Source: Bolinopsis microptera
Lineage: Eukaryota; Ctenophora; Tentaculata; Lobata; Bolinopsidae
Assembly (NCBI RefSeq): GCF_026151205.1
Contig: NC_087078.1
Location: forward strand, 2,791,675 to 2,855,674
Reading direction: 5' to 3'
DNA length: 64,000 bases
Under the pieces are notes generated by a model. That model made no database searches. It was not told the origin of the DNA and saw only the letters and a list, made by a program, of their open reading frames with translations. A program made the position numbers and the translations under genes. How positions within the stretch are numbered: position 1 is the stretch's first letter; every line of letters starts with the position of its first letter. This document shows, in pieces, positions 26,099 through 36,645 of the stretch.

Positions 26099-26540
26099 CC
26101 TACAAACTACCTTTAAACTACCTTTAAACTACCTATAAACTACCTACAAACTACCTATAAACTATCCATAAACTACCTATAAACTACCTATAAACTACCT
26201 ACAAACTACCTTTAAACTACCTATAAACTACCTACAAACTACCTATAAACTATCTATAAACTACCTATAAACTACCTATAAACTGCCTACAAACTATCTA
26301 TAAACTATCTATAAACTACCTATAAACTACCTATAAACTACCTATAAACTACATATAAACTACCTATAAACTATCTATAAACTATCTATAAACTATCTAT
26401 AAACTACCTATAAACTACCTATAAACTATCTATAAACTATCTATGAACTACCTTTAAACTACATATCAAGTACCTATAAACTATCTATAAACTACCTATA
26501 AAGTAACTACCTATAAACTACCGATAAACTACCTATAAAA
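26099..26540. repeat. 11-bp minisatellite CTACCTATAAA
   Basis: About 40 units of CTACCTATAAA, with CTATCTATAAA, CTACCTTTAAA and CTACCTACAAA variants, begin about 130 bp after the mucin polyadenylation site. The array is non-coding. Confidence 0.9.
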
Positions 26541-27160
26541 TTCGATGAATTGACAAATTGGTAATACATTTTATTCAATGATTTACCTAATAATGCTATC
26601 ACAATTCACAATCAATGTTGCTAGCATTGTGTAACACTAAGTCTCTAACCTGCATATATTTCTAATGTTACCTAACGACGTACGGCTTTAACACAGCCTA
26701 GTAATCCATGAGCTCGACTAATGAGCAACATGAGCTCCCCTCCGCACGCATTTCGTGAGGCTAATCCTTCGATGAGTGAGGTCGCTGTCTCGTACTCAGA
26801 TCACAAACGTATATAGTATATTATGCACAATAATACGGTCGTACAAAATTCACATCAGGTTTTTAGAGAAATGTTTAAACTACGATATTTAAGGTAAAAT
26901 GGGACCCTAAAATACCAGTCTTAATCTTCAATTAGACATAATTCACTAGCTGAAGTAGGTCTGATACGTCCGAGTATAACCTGTAAGACTGGCCTCCAGC
27001 TCGCCATTTTTGAGATTCATGCAAATCGAGGACATTCGAATGGTGTAGGACTAGGATGTTCAGCTCGACAAAGTACTGGTGGAAAATATTTCGTAGGTCC
27101 TAAAAAGCTAAAATGACTCCTCCAGATTCAGTCTTAACCTTCAATTAGACATAACTCAAT
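26541..27160. other. Intergenic sequence without recognised gene
   Basis: Mixed-composition DNA. Nothing coding or structured was recognised. Two partly similar stretches (CAGTCTTAATCTTCAATTAGACATAA near 26920 and a close variant near 27130) indicate a diverged local direct repeat. Confidence 0.5.
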
Positions 27161-27162
27161 GA

Positions 27163-27735
27163 CCCCCCCCCCCCCCCCCGACAATTGACCTCCCGACAAT
27201 TGACCCCCCGACCCTAACCCTAACCCTAACTCTAACCATAACCCTAACCCTAACTCTAACCCTAACCCTAACCCTAACCTTAACCCTAACCAATTGTCGT
27301 ACTAAGCCCTAGATTTCGCGACAATTGACCCCAGTGTAATTACATAGGGGGTCAGTTGTCGGGGGGTCAATTGTCGTACTAAGCCCTGTTTGTTTGGGGA
27401 CCGGTTTTTTGGTACACCGGCCAATGTTTACAAAATCATATGATACATAACAATATAATTGTATTTAATATACGTGAATATTAGAATAGAAATGAAATCT
27501 TAAATTTCTATTTATTCCCTGAAATTGCTACTAAGTTCAATATAAATTTATTACTTAGATTTCGCGACAATTGACCCCAGTTTAATTACATAGGGGGTCA
27601 GTTGTCGGGGGGGGGGGGTCGATTGTCGTACTAAGCCCTAGATTTCGCGACAATTGACCCCAGTGTAATTGCATAGGGGGTCAGTTGTCGGGGGGGGCAA
27701 TTGTCGTACTAAGCCCTAAATTTCGCGACAATTGT
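27163..27735. repeat. Foldback repeats with GACAATTGAC palindromes and poly-C/poly-G
   Basis: Repeated units read GATTTCGCGACAATTGACCCC ... TAATTACATAGGGGGTCAGTTGTCGGGGG ... CAATTGTCGTACTAAGCCCT, near 27313-27390, 27558-27640 and 27641-27716. A lead-in at 27163 is a 17-base C run followed by GACAATTGACC. Each unit is an inverted repeat of CGACAATTGACCCC with GGGGTCAATTGTCG, like a small foldback or MITE family. A 165-bp unrelated AT-rich stretch at 27390-27556 separates two copies. Confidence 0.75.
27209..27292. repeat. Interstitial telomere-like repeat (CCCTAA)n
   Basis: About 14 units of CCCTAA with CTCTAA, CCATAA and CCTTAA variants, embedded between two GACAATTGACC palindromic segments. 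The degenerate units and unique DNA on both sides mean this is interstitial, not a chromosome end. It suggests TTAGGG-type telomeres. Confidence 0.85.
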
Positions 27736-28114
27736 CGCGGTACCAACTCAATTAGTTAATAGTAGCATGGGAAGCGCCCGTCGTAGTACACGAAGACCCA
27801 TCACCCATGGTTAGGTGAACACTGACAACTGAACCCGTTTCTCCAAGTCACCTCTGACCTCGCCATATTTTCGATCGATATGTGTTTAGAAATTTAGAAA
27901 TGCATAAATTGAAGTCTTTATTAACAAATCATGTTAATGTTATATAATACTAATAGTCATAGACACATAACGTCATACTAATACCATGGTTGGTTGGGCT
28001 TGGTTGCCTCGTGGCTTGTATGTTTATAATCTACCAAGAGTCAAGACGCGCGCCGAGTTTAGTAGTTGGACTCGTCGACGGTCTTGTATTTGGATTGGTT
28101 GACGAGATCGTCGA

Positions 28115-28145
28115 GATCGTTGCTCTGCTTCGCAGAGCAACGATC
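28115..28145. repeat. Perfect 14-bp stem hairpin
   Basis: GATCGTTGCTCTGC, loop TTC, then the exact reverse complement. Confidence 0.9.
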
Positions 28146-28215
28146 GACGCAGTTGCAAGAAGCAAGAATGCTAGTTCGCGCGGCGCGTCGAAGCGGCAAA
28201 GTCCTCCAAGTATTT

Positions 28216-28685
28216 GGAACAAATATTTTACGAGTATCACCCGTTAACCATTAACTCGTGGCTGGATATGTTAAATTCGAATTAATTGATAACAAGTAAA
28301 TATCGCTTGCAAGCATTATAATTGAATCACAGTTCATCGCGGCTTTTACTAATTCGCTCGCCTTAAAATTAACATTACCATAGAAGCTATCCAGAATTAG
28401 AACCCTTACCACAACCCTACCCAGAAAACCTTACCGCCTAGCGGTGTTACTAGAGGTGATCTTTTTCCAATAGCTTGTATGTATTCGGCGCGCGCGACGT
28501 TAAGTTCTTTCATTGCATGCATGAGCACGCTGATTCCAGGCAAATAGTCATGACGAGGAGCATTTATTTGCAAAATTACAAAAACTGCGACTCTGTTTTC
28601 GGCTCGAAATCATACTTTTTGGTTTAACTCAGAATCTAGAATTTAGGTTGTCCTTAACGGGTGATACTCGTAAAATATCTGTTCC
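28216..28685. repeat. Inverted repeat pair of 32 bp bounding ~470 bp
   Basis: The 32 bases at 28216-28247 recur inverted at 28654-28685 with one mismatch (ATATTT against ATATCT on the other strand). The right arm sits just after the first copy of the neighbouring direct repeat. This may be the ends of a small transposon, but no clean target duplication is evident. Confidence 0.65.
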
Positions 28686-29046
28686 AACTCGGCGCGAGTC
28701 CTGGTAGGTTGTAAACCTACAACTCTCCTCTCCTCTCCCTCCCCTCCCCTCCCATCTCCTCCCTCCAACTTCCATATGCCTTCTTGATCTTCTGTAGCTG
28801 AACTCTGAACTCTGAACTCTGATCGGCTCACCCAGTAAACCTTACCGCCTAGCAGTGTTACTAGAGGTGATCTTTTTCCAATAGCTTGTATGTCGGCGCG
28901 CGCGACGTTAAGTTCTTTCATTGCATGCATGAGCACGCTGATTCCAGGCAAGTAGTCATGACGACGAGCATTTATTTGCAAAGTTACAAAACTGCGACTC
29001 TGTTTTCGGCTCGAAATCATACTTTTTGGTTTAACTCAGAATCTAG
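28420..29046. repeat. Direct repeat, two ~220-bp copies
   Basis: 28420-28640 and 28831-29046 are nearly identical, from CCAG(A/T)AAACCTTACCGCC to ACTCAGAATCTAG, with a three-base gap near TGTATGT(ATT)CGGCGCG. Short open frames over this stretch are not credible genes. The spacer contains a CT-rich tract (28724-28770). Confidence 0.85.
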
Positions 29047-29150
29047 GTTATCCCAAATTTTGCTCCTGGAGAGCTAACTTTAGAATTTCAAGACGAACAT
29101 TTTGTTGAAAACCGGAAGGTTCTATTTCTTTTACTTTCGGAGATAGCTCC

Positions 29151-30650
29151 CTGCCGGTAGACTTTCCTACCGGCAGGTAATATTACTATTAGGCCTAGTA
29201 TAGGCCTAACCCTAACCCGATCCGAGCCCTAAACAATCGAATTCGTGTTTTTACTAGCCTTCAGGGAAGCATTTTTACCCTACGTCATGGAGGTGATTCA
29301 GAACCAACGTCCAAAAATACACCGATGTAAATTAATTTCCTACCTAAAGGGCCTTTTTACAAGAATTTTCTTAAAATTTGGGCGAGCGATTAAGCTAAGG
29401 CTGTTACGAGCAAATATTTTAATTGATTCACGATGTCAATCCTTCGCATCTCGCCGATCTGCATACGTGGTTGCGAGAAGCATTATTGGATGCGCGCGCG
29501 ACCCAGTAGTGCATCGCGCTACAAATATTTTAACATACGTTGCATGCCACTTTTCGCGCGCGAAGCGCGAAAAGTGGCATGCAATAGAATGGAGTGTTCT
29601 GAACACTCTGAGTCTGACGGTATTCGGAATTAAACCTTCTAGAATCTAAAGCCTTCAGAAGCTGTGTTGTGAGCACTTGACTGCCAAAACTTTGACATAC
29701 GTTGCATGCCACTTTTCGTATCCAAATATCTCTGATATTTGGATACGAAACATGTATCAACCAAAACTTCGGACAGACACCGGAATATCGACTAAAAATG
29801 TGTTCTGAGTTGTTCCGATCCCCTAATTTCTCTTAGGTTGCTAAAGCCCCAAAAAGTGTCAAATCGTCAATTTAGTACAAGCGGTATAAATTTTGCGTTT
29901 TTTTTTTCGTACTTTAAAGATGTACTTAAATCTAAGCTAGCTTGTTATCTATACAATATTTTAAACTTGACGAAATTTCCCCGGCAACGGGGACATAGAA
30001 GAAAAACACCGAAAATCAACCTCAAAATGACCCTCTGGTGAAGCCAAACCCAGCTCGCAAATGGAGTTGAAACCTCGCCATTTTTAGCAGGGTTGTAGAA
30101 AAAGGATAGGAATAGGCTATAGCATTCTTAGAATTTTGATTTAGGCTTTAGATTTTTTATAATTAACGTCGGAAGTGAGGTTAAATAATCGTTAGAATAA
30201 TGGCGTTATTTTAGCAAAGGTTTACTGCGCTGTTGCGTAGCAACGATAAAAATGCACGTGCGTATGCTACGTCATAACTTCAAAACTAGCTCACATTTAC
30301 GCTCACGCTATGACTTATATTCATAACTTTGGTTGTGATTGGTATTTTTTGATGCGGTAAAAAGTATCGTTTTGGGAATCCGAATACTAACAACGCTGTC
30401 GCCATTGTTAAATAAATTCTATTATGTCTACTGTATAACAGAGTTGTATGATGAAGAGAAATTAAAACATAACTGATTTTTAAAATTTCCTCGAACAAAG
30501 CTTTCGACTAGCGGGTTTCTAGTAAATGATATTACAAAGATATTTTAATTTTTTTGCGATGTTTATTACAATAATGTAATTGATACGGTATAAATTTGAC
30601 ATACGTTGCATGCCACTTTTCGCGCGCGAAGCGCGCGCCGCCGAAGGCTG
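29151..30650. repeat. Hairpin-rich repeat family (shared TTGCATGCCACTTTTCG head)
   Basis: The motif ACATACGTTGCATGCCACTT starts at about 29533, 29696 and 30599, each time followed by a different self-complementary sequence. The first forms a perfect 20-bp stem (29540-29559 with 29565-29584, loop GCGAA). The second carries a perfect 17-bp stem (29714-29730 with 29734-29750). The third runs into CGCGCGAAGCGCGCG. A separate 10-bp hairpin (CTGCCGGTAG) lies at 29151-29176. No protein is supported here. Confidence 0.75.
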
Positions 30651-31019
30651 ACATTTTATGCGCGCCGCGCATATTTTCAGTAGAGCGCCACGCTTATTTT
30701 GTATTTTAACCGATCTATACCGTACTGTGAAAATCGAGCGCTACATTTAATATACAATAGGTTGTGTTATCACTTGTTCTTAACTTCTTAAAATTTTCTA
30801 TCTATGTTGTTTCACACAATTTTGGATTTGGTTTGAAACTTTCACAGTTAGTATATAAATTATACAACACAGCATTAATTTGATTAAAATATACGACATC
30901 ACAAAGAATCACATAGGGTAAAAAGTTTTTTAAAAAAAACAGCTTCTGGATGAATGCTAAATGCATGGTTGTGTTGTCAGTAGTAATTGTCAAACGCTGC
31001 CCGACCCATCCATGATATG

Positions 31020-31335
31020 CAGTTAGGCCGGTGTATGGGATGTATTGAGAACATTCGAACATGTAGAAGTGGAACATGGGACGTTTACACCGATAGTCCT
31101 ATCAACCACTGGGGGTATGGGAAGGGAAGCTAATAAGTTCTTCAAGAAATTAGCGGATAAACTTTCTAGGAAATCAGGCCAACGATATAGTGAGGCAATG
31201 ACATTTATTAGGAAGAGAGTAAGATTTGACCTTTTGAGAACAACAGTCATAGCTCTTAGAGGAGAGAGAGGGTTAAAAAGTAGTAGTGCAGTAAAAATAG
31301 CAGAATTAGATATAAATTTGGAGCCAGTTCTTTAA
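31020..31335 (+). pseudogene. C-terminal fragment of a mobile-element protein
   Basis: The open frame from about 31030 to the stop at 31335 reads VEVEHGTFTPIVLSTTGGMG, then KFFKKLADKLSRKSG, RYSEAMTFIRKRVRF, LLRTTVIALRGERG. I recall this EHGTFTPLVFSTTGGMG ... LLRSAIMCIRG pattern as the end of a widely repeated ORF in invertebrate and fish genomes that lies near reverse transcriptases. I cannot name the element class with confidence. Nothing upstream continues the protein, so it is 5' truncated. Confidence 0.5.
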
Positions 31336-31666
31336 ACTGGCTTACTTATACTACTTAAAGGGTGTTTATTTAGTTTTCTATTGAATTTATATTGAATTTT
31401 TATATAGGGTAATTGTTATATTATGTGTATATTGTTTGAATAATCTTACTCCATTGAGAACATTCGATACCAAAAAAGGCATAATTTTTAGCATAAAACA
31501 TAATTTTTTCAGCAGAACCTGGTTGAACATTGTAGGTTCCTAGCAAGTTCTCAATTTTCTGAAAATGGTGTTACTGTGAACTTATAATTATAAGGTCACC
31601 ACGTATTCGCCGCTCTGCCAGCGTTGCAAAATTGAGGATTTCCAGTCTAAGGCTGTATGAATTAGA

Positions 31667-31743
31667 GCCAGGTAGCGCAGTTGGTTAGAACGCCGTTTTG
31701 CAATCGTGAGGTTGTGGGTTTAAATCCCACTGTCTGCCTGGTC
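31667..31743 (+). other. tRNA-like sequence (probable SINE head or tRNA pseudogene)
   Basis: The A box is TAGCGCAGTTGG, the B-box-like sequence is GGTTTAAATCCC, and there is a closed T arm (GTGGG/CCCAC). GCCAGG pairs with CCTGGT as an acceptor stem. The anticodon arm pairs poorly, so a working tRNA is unlikely. It lies 79 bases before the LINE reading frame. Confidence 0.6.
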
Positions 31744-34131
31744 GTGGGGTGAGCGTCGTTGACGTTCAGCTAAGGATCATGAGCGGTCTATGCAGCCCCC
31801 CCGGTCTACTCGGATTTACTGATGTGTTCCTCTGACTATGAATTGGCAGACTGCTTTGTTGAATCTTGTGAACAATTTTTCCAATGTATTGGTAGTGTCC
31901 TCGATGAACATGCACCTTTGGTCCAAAAGACTATAAGCTTTGTTCCCCATGCTCCCTGGTTTGATTCTGAGTACAAAGATCAAAGGAAACTTAGAAGGAA
32001 AGCCGAGAGAACTAAGCATAAAAGTGAGGAGAACAAGATACTCTTTGAAGAGATCCGAGATGAAACAACAAACATGGCTAATCTTAAAAAGCAACAGTAT
32101 TATAAAGGTTTACTTGACAAAAATCAACATGATGTTAAAGCTATATATAGCATTGTCAATCGTGAGCTTGACAGACATCAGAATACTCCTCTCCCAGAAT
32201 CAGAAGATGTTTCAAAACTTTGCAGTGATTTTAATCACTATTTCAATGAAAAGATCAAGAACATTAGGAAAGATTTCCCCAGCATAGAAGATTTTGATGT
32301 TGATAAACACATTATGAATCAACAGAACAATTCCAACTGTGAAGGTCGGTTATATGAATTTGAACCATGCACAGAGGATGAGCTGTCTGAAATAATCAAA
32401 GAAAGTGGAATCAAATGTGCACCATCTGATTTTCTTCCAACAACTGTCCTCAAAGACAATATCACAAGTTTTATTCCTGTCTTGTGCAAACTGGTCAACC
32501 AGTCTTTAGCTAAGGGCACATTCGACGGTTTGAAGACTGCTAACATTATTCCTACCATCAAGGACCACAAACTTGATCCAAATGACTTCAAGAGCTATCG
32601 ACCTATATCTAACCTCTCTTTTCTGGGTAAACTCATAGAGAGAGTTGTGCTGAAAAGGTTAAATGAACATTTGGCTAAAAATGATCTCAATGTTCCACAG
32701 CAATCTGCCTATAAGAAGTTCCATTCTACTGAGACCATCTTGTTAAAAGTAACAAATGACCTACTGCTGGCATGTGATAGCAAATCCTCCACTGTTCTCA
32801 TGATGCTCGATTTATCTGCAGCCTTTGACACAGTGGAACACAGAAAATTACTCAAAATTCTTTCTGAAGAGATCCATATCGGAGGTACTGCTCTTAAATG
32901 GTTCAAGAGTTTCCTGGTAGGCCGCACTCAAAGAACCAGAATAGGCTCTTCTACTAGTGATACGATCATTCTAGAATTTGGTGTACCTCAAGGTTCTGTG
33001 TTAGGACCGGTGCTATTCAACATATACATCAGATCTCTGTATAGGACCATCGAGAAATCTGGATTCAATGTGCAAGGATATGCAGATGACCACCAGGTAT
33101 ATAAAACTTTCAAACCTTGTGATCAGGTAAATGTTCTGGGCATCCAAATTGTGAATTGCACTAGGACCATACAGCGCTGGGTGGTTGAATATTGCCTTCA
33201 ACTTAATCCTGGAAAAACACAAATACTTATCATCGCCTCACCTCAAGTTCTAAACCAGGTCAGTATAGGGGGAGTTAAGCTATCAAATGATACCTGTATC
33301 AGATTTGTCAGCACAACAAAGAACCTTGGTGTTCAAATTGACCATCATCTTACTTTTGAGCCTCAAATCATGTCCCTCAAAAAGCATTGTTTCAGACTCC
33401 TAAGGAATGTAATAAGGAGAAAATATCTCTTTAGTAAAGCTCAGCTCAAGCTTATAATTAACAGCATCATTGTCTGCAAATTGGACTACTGCAATGCTCT
33501 TTATTATGGAATTAGTGACAACCTCATCCACCAACTCCAACTCGTTCAGAATGCAGCTGCTAAAGCTATAGTAGGACTATATAAATATGATCATCTAGGA
33601 GACACTCTGAAAGACCTTCATTGGCTGCCTATTAGTTACAGAATTCAATATAAGTTATTGCTTCTTGTCTATAAATGTCTTAATGGTATGGGACCAGATT
33701 ATCTAAGTGATATGTTTAAATATGCCAATTATAATCATCTTATCTATTTGACTGAACCAAGAGTATATTCACAGTATGGAGAAAGATCGTTTCAGAAAGT
33801 TGGCCCTAAATTATGGAATGAGCTGCCTCTTGAAATTAAGAATTGCATGTCACTGGAATCTTTTAAAGTGTATCTGAAAACGGTTCTTTTTAAACGTGCT
33901 TTTGATATTAATTAATTTACTATTTTTTCAACGTTTCTACTGTTAAGTGCATACCCTTAACCTTGTAATTTAGTGTATCAAGTCTTTTCAATTTTCTATG
34001 ATTTGGAACCTAAATGTGGATTGCTTTTCAGGTTTTCTTGTATCCTGACTTGTTTTCGTGGCACACCTGTGCATTTTAAGTTGTTGTGCCACTATAATCT
34101 ATAAGTTTAAATTATTATTATTATTATTATT
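31744..34131 (+). mobile_element. LINE insertion with (ATT)n tail
   Basis: Runs from just after the tRNA-like sequence to the ATTATTATTATTATTATTATT tail near 34111-34131. The 3' UTR of about 200 bases has an imperfect inverted pair (GTGGCACACCTGTGC ... TTGTTGTGCCAC). A target duplication was not found, so the left border is uncertain. Confidence 0.7.
31822..33915 (+). CDS. Reverse transcriptase of a CR1/L2-like LINE (5' truncated)
   Basis: 697 codons without a stop. The N-terminal part (SVLDEHAPLVQ ... APWFDSEYKDQRKLRRKAER) is the linker that follows the endonuclease in such LINEs. Then come the RT motifs: FKSYRPISNLSFLGKLIERV, MMLDLSAAFDTVEH (motif A), FGVPQGSVLGPVLFNIYI (motif B) and GYADDHQVY (catalytic YADD). 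A C-terminal FQKVGPKLWNELP box follows. The apurinic-type endonuclease expected upstream is missing, so the copy is truncated, although the RT frame is intact and may be fairly young. The assigned ATG at 31822 is probably an internal Met. Confidence 0.85.
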   Translation: MCSSDYELADCFVESCEQFFQCIGSVLDEHAPLVQKTISFVPHAPWFDSEYKDQRKLRRKAERTKHKSEENKILFEEIRDETTNMANLKKQQYYKGLLDKNQHDVKAIYSIVNRELDRHQNTPLPESEDVSKLCSDFNHYFNEKIKNIRKDFPSIEDFDVDKHIMNQQNNSNCEGRLYEFEPCTEDELSEIIKESGIKCAPSDFLPTTVLKDNITSFIPVLCKLVNQSLAKGTFDGLKTANIIPTIKDHKLDPNDFKSYRPISNLSFLGKLIERVVLKRLNEHLAKNDLNVPQQSAYKKFHSTETILLKVTNDLLLACDSKSSTVLMMLDLSAAFDTVEHRKLLKILSEEIHIGGTALKWFKSFLVGRTQRTRIGSSTSDTIILEFGVPQGSVLGPVLFNIYIRSLYRTIEKSGFNVQGYADDHQVYKTFKPCDQVNVLGIQIVNCTRTIQRWVVEYCLQLNPGKTQILIIASPQVLNQVSIGGVKLSNDTCIRFVSTTKNLGVQIDHHLTFEPQIMSLKKHCFRLLRNVIRRKYLFSKAQLKLIINSIIVCKLDYCNALYYGISDNLIHQLQLVQNAAAKAIVGLYKYDHLGDTLKDLHWLPISYRIQYKLLLLVYKCLNGMGPDYLSDMFKYANYNHLIYLTEPRVYSQYGERSFQKVGPKLWNELPLEIKNCMSLESFKVYLKTVLFKRAFDIN

Positions 34132-34205
34132 TATTACTCAGCCGAATACTCGAGAAATCGGGTACGTACGTTTTGGTACGTTTTGGTGAGTTTGGCAGGG
34201 CGTGC

Positions 34206-34679
34206 TCAGGACAACTGCATCGAGTGCGTCCTCCTCCAGCTCAGCATTGAGTTATTGTTTGTCGGAGTGTATCCCGGAACCGGTGGTGTGTCTGGGTACT
34301 GTTCCATAAATCTGCCTAGACCAACTTTGAAACTGTCTAGCAATGTGATACTCCGGAGCTCCGATGGGAGCACGTTGAAGAGCTGAGCTGCTCTAACTCT
34401 AAAGCTGTTGTCGTAATCTGTTCTTACCGACAACTGTGCGTTTTTGTTCATGGCTGGGATCTCTGCCTTAATACCATGCCTTTGATGAGACTGGAACTCG
34501 AAGCCCGTATCGTTCGGAGCATGTTCATTAAGAATTTTCCATACATGAATAATAGAATAACGCTCTCTCCGCCTCTGAAGGGACATCAACTTAAGCTGTG
34601 TGAGGGTTAAATGAGGAGCTGCACAATGCAGCAAAGTCTCGGGCGAAGAAAGTATGGTACACACTACCTTAACCATCAC
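34206..34679 (-). pseudogene. LINE reverse transcriptase C-terminal fragment
   Basis: The minus-strand frame of 157 codons has LMSLQRRRERYSIIHVWKIL, NEHAPNDTG, IPAMNKNAQLSVRTDYDNSF and RVRAAQLFNVLPSELR, LLDSFKVGLGRFMEQYPDTP. This is the usual C-terminal end of cnidarian-type CR1/Daphne-like LINEs. The catalytic RT part is absent. It is a different family from the LINE at 31822 and opposite in orientation. Confidence 0.65.
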
Positions 34680-35511
34680 TGGCTAAAAACAAATCCTTCG
34701 GCTTCCTGTAATTGGCTGGTTGCACTTGTGTAACAATGTGGCTGTTGGAATACTCCGAAGTAAAATAAGTGTCTTGATTTTTTTTAAAATGATCAGACGG
34801 GTAAACTGCCTCCGGTTGCTCCGGCTCCAAGAGAATCCCCAACTTCCACAAGCGCCAACAGGATTCCACAAGTGGACGATTTGCCTTAGAAATACTTGCT
34901 TTGATCTGTTCAGTGCAAAGCAGGGAGCTATGTATAACTATATTGTTAACAACCACAAATCTTTTTCCTGTGCAGATACTTCAAGATCTGCACCATCTAA
35001 TCTACATTATAATAAAATAAGGATTGTTGTTAAAGCTAATGATATGTATGTAGTAGTAGTAGTAGTAGTAAACCCGCGATGGGGTGGCATGTGCCTCAAT
35101 AAAAATATTACAATCATTTATTATTATATCAATTTATCATTAAATATTTCAAGAATATCAATAACGTATGGTTGATCCTTCACACTTGGTAAAATATATA
35201 AAAATAAAGTTAATCTACACTAAAGAATAAATAATCTATATTATATAAATCAACAATATTAACTCCCCATCTTCTTGTAGTCATTTATTAAAGCGGTAGA
35301 AATCCAAGTAATTTTAGTACGCGGTGCGCAAGGAATTTCGTTTTAAAAAAATGTGTAGGCAAGATAAGCCTAAGTGTGGCAGTGATAATTGAAAAATAAG
35401 TTGCAGAATAAATTGCAGTGACTGACTGTCAAATGCATTATCGCAGTTCATTTATTTGACTGCACTAACGTTTAGGATTCTTACAGCTGTTATATTTTGC
35501 TAATATTTTGT
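34680..35511. other. Non-coding stretch with a GTA microsatellite
   Basis: AT-rich sequence with a (GTA)7 run at 35047-35070. The run is followed by CCCGCGATGGGGTGGCATGTGCC, which could be a retroelement end. No gene was recognised. Confidence 0.5.
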
Positions 35512-36000
35512 TTAAAAGTTGTAAAGGACAAAGTTCTTGTCCGTCCACGAAAGGTTTTCTAGGTCAAGTTTTTGTTTGTCCAGTAAGTAACGTACAATTT
35601 TGTCCTTGTATGAATTAATAAACTTATCTTGTAACTTAGGTACGTTGAAGGGAAGGATTTTATTTATTTCGTTTATCGTGTTGTTATATAATCGTGATCC
35701 TACGTTAGAGATGCTATAATCGGTGATCCGTAATCTGTTGAACTTAATTTCAAAATACTTTGGATTTCTCCTTTCCGTTTGTCTAAGCGGTGATTTTTCA
35801 AATATACTACAGATACTCGATGGTGCTACTCCCATATAAACCTTGTGCATCAAAGTTAGACAGCTTGTATTACAGTGACACCCTGATTTACTGCACCCTG
35901 CCTGGTTCTGTAAAATAGCCTCTTCAACTCTGGATACGATAGCTAAATTGTCATACCAAATGTAGATTCCTAGGCAACCCTGATTTACCGAAAGCCCCAT
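35512..36000 (-). pseudogene. Retrotransposon ORF C-terminal fragment (probable LINE)
   Basis: The minus-strand frame of 162 codons has LTLMHKVYMGVAPSSICSIF, FEIKFNRLRITDYSISNVGS, RLYNNTINEINKILPF and LQDKFINSYKDKIVRYLL. The layout (MHKVxxGxAP, then a short basic region, then SxxGxRLYN...INxILP, then F...K..V) resembles the C-terminal tails of LINE reverse transcriptases. No RT motifs are present. The call is by resemblance only. Confidence 0.5.
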
Positions 36001-36117
36001 AGTGTTTTAGATTTGTTTAAAAAAACAAAAATAGTATGACTAGTTTCAATGCAAGATAGGCTGATATTTTCATTTATACAAAACACTCCATCAGGGGTAG
36101 AATGATCACTTAGAACA

Positions 36118-36645
36118 ATGTACAGATGGGACTGGCTGATACTCTATGTCACTGCTTTTAACTTGATCAAAACAAGTGATGGAGTGGGCGGGCTGAGCCC
36201 TCCATCGATTGTGATATCTCCAACACCAGACTTGTTTCCACATTGGCAAACAACTTTTACTTTACAATGTGATGTCAAAGACTGGCCTGGCACTCCTGTG
36301 TTTTTTTGGAATCGCGATGGCTCCACACTTTACCCAAATGCCGACAGCAAGATAAATTTCAGGTGAGAAATCCTTTTTTCTGATCCGTTGTTCTGAGATC
36401 TGTTGTTCTGTTATGTGAGTAAACATAACAAATGCCTCTGCACTTGCCTTAATACACAGGAACCTAAATTAACAATGTTATTTCAAGCTTTTATTGGGTG
36501 CTCTTTTGCTGAAATTGTTACACATTTCAGTGAAGATAAGCAAAGTATAGTTTTCAACGATGTTACGCAACAACAAAGTGGCTCTTATTACTGTCTAGCA
36601 ACTGAGCCGAGAGAATACTTGTTTGAAATGTCAGACTCAGTTGAG
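36118..36645 (+). CDS. Receptor exons 1-2: signal peptide and Ig domain
   Basis: The ATG at 36118 begins a hydrophobic leader. Exon 1 ends at 36362 in phase 2 (donor GTGAGA) and exon 2 starts at 36531 after CACATTTCAG. The Ig cysteines (LQCDV and YYCLA) and the core Trp (FFWNRDG) are split by this intron. This is a single short Ig domain of roughly 95 residues. Confidence 0.75.

Noticed and set aside
27209-27292. A chromosome end (telomere)
   Set aside because: The repeat is short and degenerate and has complex sequence on both sides.
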